From Variovorax paradoxus (GTDB lineage Bacteria > Pseudomonadota > Gammaproteobacteria > Burkholderiales > Burkholderiaceae_C), in contig NZ_CP102931.1 of assembly GCF_024734665.1 (NCBI RefSeq), positions 6,198,001 to 6,262,000 of the forward strand: 64,000 bases of DNA. Direction: 5' to 3'. The position numbers and the translations under genes are program-made. Under the pieces are notes generated by a model, which saw nothing but the letters and a program-made list of their open reading frames with translations, was not told where the DNA came from and did not search any database. Numbering within the stretch: position 1 is the first letter of the stretch; each line of letters opens with the position of its first letter. Positions 1 through 9,013 of this stretch are shown piece by piece.

Positions 1-1208
1 CCGACATGGACAGCGGCGTGACGCGCAGCATCCGATGCCGCTACATGGCGGGCTGCGATGGCGGCGCCTCCATCGTGCGCAAGCAGATCGGCGCAAGGCT
101 CGAAGGCACGGCAGTGATCCAGCGCGTGCAGTCGACCTTCATCCGCGCGCCGCAACTGCGCGCGCTGATTCCGGGCAAGCCGGCGTGGTCGTACTACGCG
201 ATGAACCCGCGCCGCTGCGGCACCATGTTCGCCATCGACGGGCACGACACCTGGCTGGTGCATAACCACCTGAATGCCGAGGAGCCGGAGTTCGATTCGG
301 TCGACCGCGACAAGTCGCTGCGCGAAATCCTCGGCGTGGGCCCCGATTTCACGTACGAGATCATCAGCAAGGAAGACTGGATCGGCCGCCGCCTCGTAGC
401 CAACCGCTTCCGCGAGGGCCGCGTGTTCCTCGCGGGCGACGCGGCGCACCTGTGGGTGCCCTATGCGGGCTACGGCATGAATGCGGGCATTGCCGACGCG
501 CTCAACCTCTCGTGGCTGCTGGGTGCTGTTGTGCAGGGCTGGGGCGACGAGGCCATCCTCGACGCCTACGAGGCCGAGCGCCAGCCGATCACCGAGCAGG
601 TGTCGAACTTCGCGATGGACCATGCGCAGAAGATGATCCGCGCGCGCCGCGCCGTGCCGCCGAACATCGAGGAACCCGGCCCTGCCGGCGATGCGCTGCG
701 TGCCGACATCGGACGCGAGGCCTACGAGCTGAACGTGCAGCAGTTCTGCTGCGGCGGCCTGAACTTCGGCTATTTCTACAGCGGCTCGCCGATCATCATT
801 GCGGACGGCGAACACATGGCGCCGCCCTACTCGATGGGCGAGTTCACGCCGTCCACCGTGCCGGGCTGCCGCGCGCCGCACTTCTGGCTTTCGGACGGCC
901 GTTCGGTCTACGACGCCTTCGGCCCGGGCTACACGATGCTGCGCTTTGACCGCAGCGTGGACGTGCGGCCGCTCGAACGCGCCGCGGCCGCCTACAGCAT
1001 GCCGCTCACGGTGCTGGACATCGAGACCGAGGACGTGCCCAAGGCCTACACGCACCGCCTCGTGCTGTGCCGCCCCGATCAGCACGTGGCCTGGCGCGGC
1101 GCGCACCTGCCGGCCGAGGTCTACGACCTGGTGGGCCTGCTGCGCGGCGAAGGCCTGCGGGTGCGGGCGCGCCGGCGGGCGCTCGCGTGGGAAGGCGTGG
1201 TGGCCTGA
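1..1208 (+). CDS. FAD-dependent aromatic-ring monooxygenase, 5' end missing
   Basis: This is the C-terminal ~400 residues of a class A flavoprotein monooxygenase (PHBH/MhpA-like fold); the reading frame is already open at the window edge. Such enzymes use NAD(P)H and O2 to hydroxylate phenolic or related rings in the cytoplasm. A DG-type motif (AGCDGGASIVRK) lies near base 50. The second FAD motif (VFLAGDAAHL, then GYGMNAGIADALNL) lies near bases 424-505. The last ~100 residues fit the thioredoxin-like C-terminal domain of this family, with LVLCRPDQHVAWRG near base 1062. The N-terminal Rossmann GxGxxG motif is outside the window. The substrate cannot be read from the sequence; the catabolic neighbours, if any, would be upstream. 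It converges on the MFS gene with a 28-base gap. Confidence 0.85.
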   Translation, partial: DMDSGVTRSIRCRYMAGCDGGASIVRKQIGARLEGTAVIQRVQSTFIRAPQLRALIPGKPAWSYYAMNPRRCGTMFAIDGHDTWLVHNHLNAEEPEFDSVDRDKSLREILGVGPDFTYEIISKEDWIGRRLVANRFREGRVFLAGDAAHLWVPYAGYGMNAGIADALNLSWLLGAVVQGWGDEAILDAYEAERQPITEQVSNFAMDHAQKMIRARRAVPPNIEEPGPAGDALRADIGREAYELNVQQFCCGGLNFGYFYSGSPIIIADGEHMAPPYSMGEFTPSTVPGCRAPHFWLSDGRSVYDAFGPGYTMLRFDRSVDVRPLERAAAAYSMPLTVLDIETEDVPKAYTHRLVLCRPDQHVAWRGAHLPAEVYDLVGLLRGEGLRVRARRRALAWEGVVA

Positions 1209-1236
1209 GCCTTCTCTTCTTCCAGGGCTGCCCTGC

Positions 1237-2685
1237 TCACCAGCCGCGCCGTGCGACAGCTCGGTACGCGAGCCACACCGCCAAAGCCGGCGCGAGCGCG
1301 AAGCTCGCGAACAGCCACACGGCCGCCGACCGCGCGCCTTCGACGCCGCCCGGCACGGTGAGCCCCGCCGCATTCGCCACCAGCCCCGCCACCGCCGCGC
1401 CTACGGCCATGCCGTAGAGCTGCACGGTGGTGATCGAGGCCGAGGCCAGGCCTTCCTCACCCTTGGGCGCCAGCGACATCACGCGCGTGATCAGGTGCGG
1501 CCAGCCGATGCCCACGCCAAGCCCCACGGCCGCCAGCGCAATGGCTATCAGCAAGGTCTCGAAACCGTCACCGAAGAACCCCGGCGACGGCAGCAGCCAC
1601 GCCAGCGCCACAAGCCCCAGCGTGCAGATCACCGGGCCGGCGCGCAGCATGCGGTCGGCCCCCGTGCCGCTGCGGCCCGAGGACAGCAGCGAGCCCGCGC
1701 TCCAGCCACCCGCCATCGCAGCCGTGAGGTAGCCCGCCGCCAGCGGCGAATGGCCGTGCAGCAGCTGCAGGAAGTACGGCACGAAGATCTCTGTGGTGCT
1801 GCCGATGAGCAGCAGCGCCACGCTCGCGTAGATGGCGCCCAGCGGCGCGCTCATCGAATAGGCGCCGCTCGGCAGCACGCGCACGGCGGCGCGGCTGTCG
1901 ATGCGCGTGGCCGCGAAGCCGATGGCCAGGCCCAATGCGACGCCGACGGCCTGCCAGAGCAGTTCGGGCCACAAGCCGCTGGCCGCAATCACCAGTACCG
2001 ACAGCGCGAGCAGGCCGATCTGCATGCCCGGCACGCGCGGTGGAACGTCGGGCCGCGCGTGCTTCACGCCCATCGAGGGCCGCAATTGCACGAGCACCAG
2101 CAGCGCCTGTGCCGCCGCCACCGGCAGCAGGAACCAGAAGGCCCAGCGCCAGTGCCCGGCCTGCGCGAACAGCCCGCCCACGGCCGGCCCGCACAGCGTG
2201 GCGACGCCCCACATGCCGGACACCAGCGCCACTGCGCGCGGCCACAGCCGCTGCTCGAACACCAGCTGGATCAGCCCGTAGCTCAGCGCCGCGAGCAGCC
2301 CGCCGCCCAGCCCCTGCACCGTGCGGCCCGCGAGCATCCACGGCATGGCCGGCGCGAGCGCGCAGCCGATCGAGCCGGCGCTGAACACCGCCAGCGCCGC
2401 CAGGCACGCGCCGCGCGGGCCGAGCACGGCGAGCAGCCGCACCGACAGCGTGGCGCCGAGGATCGAGCCGACCACGAAGAGCGTGGTGCTCCAGGCGTAC
2501 CAATCGAGCCCGCCGATTTCGCGCACCACCGACGGCAGCACGGTGGTCACGATGTGCACGTTGACGGCATGCAGCGCGACGCCGCCCGTCAGGGCCAGCG
2601 CGCGCCAGCCGTTGCGGCCGCTGAACAATTCGCTCCAGGCGGCGGTGGCAGGTGGAGGACGCAGGGCGGCGGAAGAGGAAGACAT
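1237..2685 (-). CDS. MFS transporter, DHA2/EmrB-like
   Basis: A 482-residue membrane protein with about 12-14 hydrophobic segments and the drug-exporter motif C-like stretch GMWGVATLCGPAVGG after the fourth-fifth helix. Proton-driven export of a small molecule across the inner membrane is expected from the family. I start at the ATG at 2685 (MSSSSAALRP). A longer reading frame to 2853 adds a basic, non-membrane stretch that runs across the AT-rich promoter region, so it is unlikely to be translated. The start has no strong Shine-Dalgarno. It is divergent from pgpA, and the ~100-base gap holds AT-rich promoter-like sequence. Substrate unknown. Confidence 0.85.
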   Translation of the reverse strand: MSSSSAALRPPPATAAWSELFSGRNGWRALALTGGVALHAVNVHIVTTVLPSVVREIGGLDWYAWSTTLFVVGSILGATLSVRLLAVLGPRGACLAALAVFSAGSIGCALAPAMPWMLAGRTVQGLGGGLLAALSYGLIQLVFEQRLWPRAVALVSGMWGVATLCGPAVGGLFAQAGHWRWAFWFLLPVAAAQALLVLVQLRPSMGVKHARPDVPPRVPGMQIGLLALSVLVIAASGLWPELLWQAVGVALGLAIGFAATRIDSRAAVRVLPSGAYSMSAPLGAIYASVALLLIGSTTEIFVPYFLQLLHGHSPLAAGYLTAAMAGGWSAGSLLSSGRSGTGADRMLRAGPVICTLGLVALAWLLPSPGFFGDGFETLLIAIALAAVGLGVGIGWPHLITRVMSLAPKGEEGLASASITTVQLYGMAVGAAVAGLVANAAGLTVPGGVEGARSAAVWLFASFALAPALAVWLAYRAVARRGW

Positions 2686-2734
2686 GGCGCGGAGACGAAG
2701 CTTGGAAAGGAGTCCGGATGGTAGGCGGCCTGCG

Positions 2735-2765
2735 TTAATTAAACAAGTTATCTCTTTGATAAATA
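2735..2765. promoter_or_regulatory. AT-rich divergent promoter region with a small inverted repeat
   Basis: This AT-rich island lies between the MFS gene and pgpA. It contains TTAATTAA at 2735-2742 and an inverted repeat TTATC-tcttt-GATAA at 2748-2762. It is the only low-GC stretch between two divergent genes, so promoters for one or both genes and a possible repressor site are inferred. No regulator gene is adjacent. Confidence 0.35.
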
Positions 2766-2813
2766 AAACTGTGCCGAACCGTGCCGGCGCAGATGCGCGA
2801 CACTTCTGCCCCG

Positions 2814-3395
2814 ATGCAAGCCGCTTCTTCCTCTCCTTCTTCCTTGTCCACAACGACCACCGGCGCCATGCCCCAACCCCCGATGCGCCGCGCCACGCTG
2901 CGCTTTCTGCTGTCGCACCCCGCGCACTTCATCGCGCTGGGCTTTGGCTCGGGCCTGTCGCCCTTCGCGCCCGGCACCGTGGGCACGCTGTGGGCCTGGG
3001 TGGCTTTCGCGGTGATGCAGCTTTGGTTCACGCCCGCCACCATCGGCTGGATCATCGCGGCCTCGCTGCCCATCGGCTGGTGGGCCTGCACCGTGGCCGC
3101 GCGCAACATGAACGTGGCCGACCCCGGCGCCGTGGTGTGGGACGAGGTGGTCGCCTTCTGGATCGTGCTGTGGCTGGTAACGCCGGCCGGCCTCTTCGCG
3201 CAGGCCGTCGCCTTTGCGCTGTTCCGTTATTTCGATGCCGCCAAGCCCGGCCCGGTGGCCTGGGCCGACGCGCTGTTCAAGCAGCGCGATGCGGTGCAGG
3301 TGCGCTGGTGGCGCGCGGGCTTCGGCATCATCCTCGACGACCTGGTGGCGGCGTTCTGCACGCTGCTGGTCATTGCACTCTGGCGCGCATGGTGA
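2814..3395 (+). CDS. pgpA: Phosphatidylglycerophosphatase A
   Basis: PgpA removes the phosphate from phosphatidylglycerophosphate to make phosphatidylglycerol at the inner membrane. The family signatures are clear: GFGSGLSPFAPGTVGTL near the N-terminus, DPGAVVWDEVV, FRYFDAAKPGPV and the late DDLVAA, with three to four hydrophobic segments. The N-terminus is uncertain. ATG codons at 2793, 2814 and 2868 and a GTG at 2781 are in frame and none has a good ribosome site. From 2814 the protein is 193 residues; from 2868 it would be 175, close to the usual length. pncC follows within a few bases, so the two are probably one transcript. Confidence 0.9.
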   Translation: MQAASSSPSSLSTTTTGAMPQPPMRRATLRFLLSHPAHFIALGFGSGLSPFAPGTVGTLWAWVAFAVMQLWFTPATIGWIIAASLPIGWWACTVAARNMNVADPGAVVWDEVVAFWIVLWLVTPAGLFAQAVAFALFRYFDAAKPGPVAWADALFKQRDAVQVRWWRAGFGIILDDLVAAFCTLLVIALWRAW

Positions 3396-3400
3396 ACCCG

Positions 3401-3916
3401 ATGGACTCTTCCTCTATAACGGCGCTCGCGGACCAGGACACGCCCGAACTGGTCGTGGCCCTGGCCGGCCTGCTGCAGAAAAAAGGCTGGATGCTGGCCA
3501 CTGCCGAAAGCTGCACGGGCGGCCTGATCGGCGCGGCCTGCACCGAGCTGGCGGGGTCGAGCGCGTGGTTCGAGCGCGGCTTCATCACGTACTCCAACGA
3601 AGCCAAGACCGAGCTGCTGGGCGTGGACGCAACGGTGATCGCGGCGAACGGCGCGGTCAGCGAGCCGGTGGCGCGCGCCATGGCCACGGGCGCGATTGCG
3701 CATTCGCAGCCGTCGCGCGTGGCGCTGGCCGTAACCGGCGTGGCGGGTCCGACCGGCGGCACGCCCGACAAGCCGGTGGGCACGGTGTGGTTCGGCTGGT
3801 CGGTCGACGGCGACGTGCGCACCGAGCGCCGCCGCTTCGACGGCGACCGCGCCACGGTGCGCGCGGCCACGGTGCATCACGCGCTGAAGACGCTGGTCGA
3901 GCTGCTCTCGCACTGA
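3401..3916 (+). CDS. pncC: Nicotinamide-nucleotide amidase (CinA C-terminal family)
   Basis: A 171-residue stand-alone CinA C-terminal domain. It deamidates nicotinamide mononucleotide to nicotinate mononucleotide in the pyridine-nucleotide salvage cycle. The serine motif AESCTGG is present near residue 35, followed by ITYSNEAK and the glycine-rich VTGVAGPTGGTPDKPVG typical of the family. I use the ATG at 3401, which has GGTGA seven bases upstream. An in-frame ATG at 3389 overlaps the pgpA stop and would add four residues. Either choice implies translational coupling to pgpA. Confidence 0.9.
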   Translation: MDSSSITALADQDTPELVVALAGLLQKKGWMLATAESCTGGLIGAACTELAGSSAWFERGFITYSNEAKTELLGVDATVIAANGAVSEPVARAMATGAIAHSQPSRVALAVTGVAGPTGGTPDKPVGTVWFGWSVDGDVRTERRRFDGDRATVRAATVHHALKTLVELLSH

Positions 3917-3937
3917 GCGGCTGGCCCCGCCGCGCCT

Positions 3938-5122
3938 TCAGGCCGTCATGAAATCGCCGATTGGCCTGCGCGGCGCCGCGGGCACCGGCGCCATCGGGTA
4001 GCCGAGGCGGCACATCATCTGCACCGTCGGGCCGTGCCTGTCGCCCGGCCGCGCGGTGCCCAGCAACAGGTCGTGCGCGACCGCACGGCACGGCGCCATC
4101 TCCGCGAACTCTTCGAGCGGCTGGCTCATCGGGTGCATGCCCAGGCCCAGGTCGGTGGCGCGCAGTTGCTGGCGCACGTGGGCGCGGCCCGCCGCGATCT
4201 GCTCGGTGCGGCTGTTGCCGCGCGTGCTGAGCCAGACGAAGCCCATCGCGGTTTGGGCCTGGTCCTCGAACATCTGCAGGGTCTGGCGGAATGAAGGGCT
4301 GTCTTCGGGCGCGGGCGTGCTGCGGCTGAACTGCCCCAGCGCAACGGCGATGCGCAGCGCCGGATCGTTGACCGAGAAGCCGTCGCGGTGTTCGAGGATC
4401 TCCTGCGGGCCGATGCGCAGCAGCTGCAGGTTTTCCATGGCGGTGCCGGGCGTGGCGAGCTCCACGCGCGCAGCCGCCGCGCAGAGCCTGCGCAAGGGCA
4501 GCACGCGCACCATCTCGACCGTGCCGGCCGAACTCACCATGCCGCCCGCCGGTACCACCGATGTGAGGCCCTGCAATATGTCGGCCGACACTGGCCGCGT
4601 GAGGTCGAAGCGCTGCTTGGGCGTGCGCCGCCGCAGCACCTGCGCGAACAGCGGATCGGGCACGCCGCCGTCCGCCAGCCGCAGCCGCGCCACCGGAATG
4701 TGCGGCCAGTGCCGCGGCTCGCCGATCAGCTCGCCCTGCGGCCACAGCTGCACGCTGGCCTGCACGCCCTGCTGCGCGAGCGCCATCACCAGCAACTCGA
4801 TGAAGGCGCCGTGGCCGATGACGACCTGCCGGCCGAAAGGATCGGACTCGGGCTGCACGCGCTCGCGGTCGCAATAGACCACGATGGCATCGGGCTCGCG
4901 CAGGTCGACCAGCCAGGGCTGGCAGTTGTACGCGGTGGGGGCGGTGACGGCATAGGCGACGGCGCGCTTGCGCACGTCGGGCTCGTTGCCGGGGCCGTTC
5001 CATATCTCCAGCGCGGCCGCCGGCATGTCGGAGTTCAGCCACCAGGCTGCCAACGCGGCCGCACCCGCCGCTACGACAACGCCGCCTCCCAGCAGCCGGA
5101 CAAAGTTTCTTCGCTCATCCAT
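3938..5122 (-). CDS. Tat-exported nitroreductase-like flavoprotein
   Basis: A 394-residue protein that starts with a twin-arginine-like signal (RRNFVRLLGGG followed by a hydrophobic alanine-rich stretch, residues ~4-28). The mature part contains features of the nitroreductase-like Acg family: an early APTAYNCQPW segment, RRTPKQRF in the middle, and a late GLGMHPMSQPLEE stretch. FMN binding and reduction of an unknown substrate in the periplasm are inferred. It is convergent with pncC and divergent from a LysR-type gene 78 bases away, so that regulator is the likely controller. Family assignment is from motif memory, not an alignment. Confidence 0.65.
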   Translation of the reverse strand: MDERRNFVRLLGGGVVVAAGAAALAAWWLNSDMPAAALEIWNGPGNEPDVRKRAVAYAVTAPTAYNCQPWLVDLREPDAIVVYCDRERVQPESDPFGRQVVIGHGAFIELLVMALAQQGVQASVQLWPQGELIGEPRHWPHIPVARLRLADGGVPDPLFAQVLRRRTPKQRFDLTRPVSADILQGLTSVVPAGGMVSSAGTVEMVRVLPLRRLCAAAARVELATPGTAMENLQLLRIGPQEILEHRDGFSVNDPALRIAVALGQFSRSTPAPEDSPSFRQTLQMFEDQAQTAMGFVWLSTRGNSRTEQIAAGRAHVRQQLRATDLGLGMHPMSQPLEEFAEMAPCRAVAHDLLLGTARPGDRHGPTVQMMCRLGYPMAPVPAAPRRPIGDFMTA

Positions 5123-5180
5123 TGGGCGAATTATCGAAAGCGCGCCCGCAGTTCACAATGCATCAAGCTTCCATAACTGC

Positions 5181-5196
5181 TATTCAAAACTGAATA
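5181..5196. promoter_or_regulatory. Palindrome immediately upstream of the LysR start
   Basis: TATTCA-AAAC-TGAATA is a perfect 6-base inverted repeat with a 4-base spacer, four bases before the LysR ATG. It fits a LysR half-site pair that overlaps the regulator's own start and the divergent promoter of the nitroreductase-like gene. The role as operator is an inference. Confidence 0.5.
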
Positions 5197-5200
5197 CCCG

Positions 5201-6097
5201 ATGAAACCCGACAAGGAACTGGGCTTCGACTGGCGGCTGGTGCGCGCGTTTCTGGCCGCGCTCGACCATGGCAGCCTGCTGGGAGCGGCGCGCGCCGTGG
5301 GCGCGAGCCAGCCGACGCTGGGCCGCCACATCGCCGAGCTCGAAGCGCAACTGGGCGTGGTGCTGTTCGAGCGCACCGGCCGGGGCCTGCGGCCGACCGA
5401 AATGGCCACGCGGCTCGCGCAGGCCGCGCGCAGCATGGAAAGCGGCGCGCTCGCGCTGTCGCGCAGCGTGTCGGGCGCCAACACCGCGCTGGCCGGCACG
5501 GTGCGCATCTCGGCGAGCCAGGCCACGGCGCGGCACCTGTTGCCGGCGCTGCTGGCCCAGATGCGGCGCGAGCTGCCCGAGATACAGGTCGAGCTGGTGG
5601 CAACCAACGAGGTCAGCAACCTGCTGCGCCGCGAGGCCGATATCGCACTGCGCATGAGCCCGCCCGAGACCGGCTCGGTGATCGCCCGGCGCGTGGGCCG
5701 GTTCGCGCTCGGCACCTTCGCCCAGCGCGACTACCTGCGCCGCCGCGGCACGCCGCGCCAGATCACCGACCTGCTCAGGCACGACCTGCTCGGCTACGAC
5801 CGCGACGACAGCATCCTGCGCAGCTCCGCCCAGCTCGGCGCGCCCCTGAAGCGCGAAGATTTCTGCTTTCGCACCGACGACGTCAGCGTGTACTGGGAGG
5901 CGCTGCGCCAGGGCATGGGCATCGGCTTCGTGAGCGAGTCATTGGCCCACACCGACGGCGAAGTGGTGCGCGTGCTGCCTTCGATCAAGCTGCCGGTGCT
6001 GCCCGTGTGGCTGGCGGTGCACCGCGAGGTGCGCACCGACCGGCGCATCCGCTCGGTCTATGATTTCCTCGCCCGCACCATTCCCCAGGTGCTGTGA
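5201..6097 (+). CDS. LysR-family transcriptional regulator
   Basis: A 298-residue LysR regulator. The N-terminal winged helix is clear (residues ~9-68, with GASQPTLGRHIAELEAQLG and LFERTGRGLRPTE), followed by the two-lobed effector domain. It is divergent from the Tat-exported nitroreductase-like gene, with a palindrome at 5181-5196 next to its start, so autorepression plus control of the neighbour is the simplest model. The effector is unknown. The NTF2-like/GNAT pair begins 28 bases downstream on the same strand and might also be in its regulon. Confidence 0.9.
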   Translation: MKPDKELGFDWRLVRAFLAALDHGSLLGAARAVGASQPTLGRHIAELEAQLGVVLFERTGRGLRPTEMATRLAQAARSMESGALALSRSVSGANTALAGTVRISASQATARHLLPALLAQMRRELPEIQVELVATNEVSNLLRREADIALRMSPPETGSVIARRVGRFALGTFAQRDYLRRRGTPRQITDLLRHDLLGYDRDDSILRSSAQLGAPLKREDFCFRTDDVSVYWEALRQGMGIGFVSESLAHTDGEVVRVLPSIKLPVLPVWLAVHREVRTDRRIRSVYDFLARTIPQVL

Positions 6098-6125
6098 CTC
6101 CCCGCCATTCATACCAAGAGGCCTC

Positions 6126-6620
6126 ATGACCGCAGCCACCAATGCCCAGACCATCGAGCGTTTCTACAGCGCGTTCGCCAAGCTCGACGCCGCCACCATG
6201 GAGGCCTGCTACGCGAGCGACGCGGTGTTCGACGACGAGGCCTTTTCGCTGCGCGGGCGGCGCGAAGTGGGCGGCATGTGGCGCATGCTGGCAGGCGGCA
6301 CCCGGGCCAAGGGCGCCGACGTGTGGCGCCTGACCTGGCGCGACGTGAAGGCCGACGACAACACCGGCAGCGCCCACTGGGACGCGCACTACCGCTTCAG
6401 CGCCACCGGCCGCCTCGTCGACAACAGCATCGACGCGCGCTTCACCTTCACGCCCGAGGGGCTGATCGCGACGCACCGCGACAGCTTCCCGTTCTGGACC
6501 TGGTCGCGCCAGGCGCTCGGCACGCCGGGCCTGCTGCTCGGCTGGACGCCCATCCTGCGCAACAAAGTGCGCGCCACCGCCGCAGCCAACCTCGCCACTT
6601 TTCTTGCACGCCAGCCATGA
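6126..6620 (+). CDS. NTF2-like (SnoaL-type) protein
   Basis: A 164-residue protein of the nuclear-transport-factor-2/SnoaL fold. TIERFYSAFAKLDAATMEA, then YASDAVFDDEAF and a strand-rich second half with SAHWDAHYRFS and IDARFTFTPEGLI are typical. Members bind small molecules or act as isomerases or hydrolases; no specific reaction can be read here. AAGAGG lies just before the ATG at 6126, which favours this start over an upstream in-frame start at 6060. Its stop overlaps the next ATG (ATGA), so it is translated together with the GNAT-like gene. Confidence 0.8.
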   Translation: MTAATNAQTIERFYSAFAKLDAATMEACYASDAVFDDEAFSLRGRREVGGMWRMLAGGTRAKGADVWRLTWRDVKADDNTGSAHWDAHYRFSATGRLVDNSIDARFTFTPEGLIATHRDSFPFWTWSRQALGTPGLLLGWTPILRNKVRATAAANLATFLARQP

Positions 6621-6934
6621 GCAACAACACCGCCCTCACCTTTTCCAACAACGAAGCCCAGCACCGCTACGAGGCCACGCTGGATGCCAAGCTCGCGGCC
6701 TATGCCGAGTACAACCTGCTGACCGACGCGATCATGTTCACGCACACCGAGGTGCTGCCGGAGCACGAGGGCAAGGGCGTGGGCTCGGGCATCGCGAGGC
6801 ACGTGCTCGACGAGGCGCGCGCCAAGGGGCTGCATGTGATTCCGGTGTGCCAGTTCATCGCGGGCTACATCCGCAAGCATCGCGAGTACGCAGACCTGGT
6901 GCGGCCGGACATCCAGCGCGCCTTCAAGATCTGA
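6617..6934 (+). CDS. Small GNAT-like acetyltransferase (YidJ/CG subfamily)
   Basis: A 105-residue protein of the minimal GNAT subfamily that keeps only the acetyl-CoA binding core. The pyrophosphate-loop equivalent EHEGKGVGSGIARHVLDEA is followed by the subfamily's conserved VIPVCQFIAGYIRKH with its cysteine. N-acetyltransfer to an unknown acceptor is possible, but many members of this group have no known substrate. It starts inside the stop codon of the NTF2-like gene (ATGA) and its 3' end overlaps the convergent MFS gene by 11 bases. Confidence 0.85.
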   Translation: MSNNTALTFSNNEAQHRYEATLDAKLAAYAEYNLLTDAIMFTHTEVLPEHEGKGVGSGIARHVLDEARAKGLHVIPVCQFIAGYIRKHREYADLVRPDIQRAFKI

Positions 6935-8174
6935 CGGAATCGGCCTTCGGCGCGGGCAGCCACGCGAAGGCCGCGATGCCCAGCACCAGCAGCACGGCAA
7001 TGGTGGCCAGCACGGCCTTCAGCGGATCGCCGCCATGCGCCGACGCCACCGAGGCGGCCACGCCCGTGCCCCACTGCATGAGCGCCACGCCGAGGAACAT
7101 CGCCATCGTGAACACAGCCATCGCGCGGCCGGTGAGCGTGGCCGGGTAGGCGCCGCGCACGTCGGCGTACTGCCAGACGATGAAGCCCGAGAGCACGCCG
7201 ATCAGCACCATGCCGGCGATGTCGAGCCAGGCCGAGTGCAGCACCGCGATGAGCGCGAAGAGCCCCGCATAGCCGAGCGCGCAGATCACGATCCAGCGGC
7301 GCCGCCCGGCGCCGTCGCGGTCGAGCCGGCCGAAGAGCGGCGCGCCGAACAGCGAGATCACCGACACCGCCAGCGCGACGTTGCCGCTCTGCACCAGCGA
7401 GTAGCCGTGGCGCTCCATCATCAGCGGGCCGAGCCACAGGCCGCGCAGCGAGATGAAGGCGGCGTAGGTGACTGCCCCCAACACCATGATGCCCAGCGTG
7501 TGCGGCATGGCGAACAGCGCACCGAACTGGCGGATCGCCTCGGGGATCGACTCCTTGACCTGCGGCACGGCCGAAGCGGGCTCGTGCACCCAGTACCAGA
7601 TCGCGAGCCACGCCAGCGCGGCCGCCACGGCCAGCACCAGGAAGCCCGCGCGCCATGAATGGGCCTGCACCAGCCACGCCAGCGGTGTGCCGGTCGCCAG
7701 CATGCCGAGGCCGCCAACGGCCAGCACCATGCCCGACACGGTTGCGAAGCGCGCCGCAGGAAAGTGCCGCGCGATGAACACCGTGCACACCAGGAAGGCC
7801 GGCGCGCAGCCCACGCCGATCAGTGCCTGTCCTGCCACCAGCACGAGGTAGCTGGACGACACCGCCGACAGCAGCGCGCCCGCGATGGCAACGGGAAAGG
7901 CCACCAGCACCGTGCGGCGCACGCCGTGCAGGTCGATGCCGATGCCCATGAACAGCTGCATGGCACCGAACGCAAAGTGAAAGGCCCCCGAGAAAATCCC
8001 GAGGGCCTGAGCGGAGAGATGAAAGTCGGCCTGCAGCGGACTCGCCATGATGGCGCCGACCGTGCGGAAGGCCTGGCTCAGCGCGACCCCGGCGCACAGC
8101 GCCAGGACCATCACCCAGGCCGCGCGCGGCGTCAGGGGTGCGTTGTCAGAGCCAATGCCGGTGCTAGGTGGCAC
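6924..8174 (-). CDS. MFS transporter (first of two paralogues)
   Basis: A 12-helix major facilitator protein with family motifs [30 protein letters not shown] (motif A), [14 protein letters not shown] and [10 protein letters not shown]. It is clearly a paralogue of the gene at 39446-40699, sharing these blocks in the same order. I start at the GTG at 8174, which overlaps the end of the SEC-C gene by 11 bases and gives 416 residues, matching the 417 of the paralogue. A start at the ATG at 8111 would cut into the first helix region. The upstream open frame to 8318 is only the shadow of the SEC-C gene. Substrate unknown. Confidence 0.8.
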   Translation of the reverse strand: MPPSTGIGSDNAPLTPRAAWVMVLALCAGVALSQAFRTVGAIMASPLQADFHLSAQALGIFSGAFHFAFGAMQLFMGIGIDLHGVRRTVLVAFPVAIAGALLSAVSSSYLVLVAGQALIGVGCAPAFLVCTVFIARHFPAARFATVSGMVLAVGGLGMLATGTPLAWLVQAHSWRAGFLVLAVAAALAWLAIWYWVHEPASAVPQVKESIPEAIRQFGALFAMPHTLGIMVLGAVTYAAFISLRGLWLGPLMMERHGYSLVQSGNVALAVSVISLFGAPLFGRLDRDGAGRRRWIVICALGYAGLFALIAVLHSAWLDIAGMVLIGVLSGFIVWQYADVRGAYPATLTGRAMAVFTMAMFLGVALMQWGTGVAASVASAHGGDPLKAVLATIAVLLVLGIAAFAWLPAPKADSVRS

Positions 8175-8958
8175 CGTGGCACTTCTTGTATTTTTTTCCG
8201 CTACCGCAGGGGCACGGGTCGTTGCGGCCGGGCTCGGCCTGCTTGCGGATGGTTTCGGCCTTCGGGCCCAGGCTCTTCCAGAGCTGGCGCAGGTCGTACA
8301 CGGCCCAGATGGCGGCACCGAAGTCGTCCAGCCGCTGCTGGCTCACGCTGGGTGGGGCGTCGTCGCTGTACATCGACAGCGTGGGCTTGGCGTTGTCGTC
8401 CTCGGTGAGGGCGACGATGTTGTCGAGCGCGTCGTCGAGCATTCGCGCAGCATCTTTGTCGCGCGGCGTGGCCCAGTCTTCGGGCCAGTTCTCGACCGCG
8501 TACATGAAGCCCAGCGCCCAGACCTGCGCGAAGGAGGGAATCGCTTCGCCGGCCACTTCGGCACGTTCTTCCTCAGGCAGCGAGGCGATGGCGCCGCGGG
8601 TGTCGAGCACCTCGGGCTGCCAGCTGCGTTCGTCGTCGAGGGTTTCGACGGGGGCGTCGAGGCCTTCCTCGATCTCGACCCAGCGGCGCTTCCAGTTCCA
8701 GACGAACTCCATGTGCTGCGCGGACGAGAAGCTGTCGCCCAGCAGCACGGGCCAGTATTCGGACGGCATGATGGGCCGGCGGGTGCAGATCAGCGCGGCC
8801 ATGAAGCCTTCGCAGAACTCCCACTGGGGGATTTCCTCGTCGTGCTCGCGCATGGCGTCGAGCGCCTGGTCGAGTGCGTCGAAATCGTCGGGGCCGAGGG
8901 GGGACTGGGCTGCGGAGGTGGCCTCTGGGGGCGAAATGGGGTCGGGAATGGTCGTCAT
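8164..8958 (-). CDS. UPF0149 (YecA-like) protein with C-terminal SEC-C zinc motif
   Basis: A 264-residue acidic protein. The N-terminal half resembles the UPF0149/YecA domain ([36 protein letters not shown]), and the C-terminus ends in a SEC-C zinc finger, [17 protein letters not shown], like the one in SecA that binds SecB and the ribosome. A chaperone or ribosome-associated role is plausible; the function is not established. The ATG at 8958 is preferred; an alternative start at 9021 would run into the divergent promoter. It is transcribed just ahead of the MFS gene and is divergent from the FMN enzyme gene. Confidence 0.8.
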   Translation of the reverse strand: MTTIPDPISPPEATSAAQSPLGPDDFDALDQALDAMREHDEEIPQWEFCEGFMAALICTRRPIMPSEYWPVLLGDSFSSAQHMEFVWNWKRRWVEIEEGLDAPVETLDDERSWQPEVLDTRGAIASLPEEERAEVAGEAIPSFAQVWALGFMYAVENWPEDWATPRDKDAARMLDDALDNIVALTEDDNAKPTLSMYSDDAPPSVSQQRLDDFGAAIWAVYDLRQLWKSLGPKAETIRKQAEPGRNDPCPCGSGKKYKKCHGAT

Positions 8959-9013
8959 GGCAAGTTCGGGGCAGCCCTCTATGATGCAGCAGGCTCCGGT
9001 CGAGACTATTTCT

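Noticed and set aside
1224..1234. Short palindrome between the monooxygenase and MFS genes as a terminator
   Set aside because: Only a four-base stem with no T-run.
799..2724. Long plus-strand open frame (641 codons) across the MFS gene
   Set aside because: It is antisense to the MFS gene, is almost all Arg/Ala/Gln/His low-complexity sequence, and has no recognisable domain; it is a GC-rich shadow frame.
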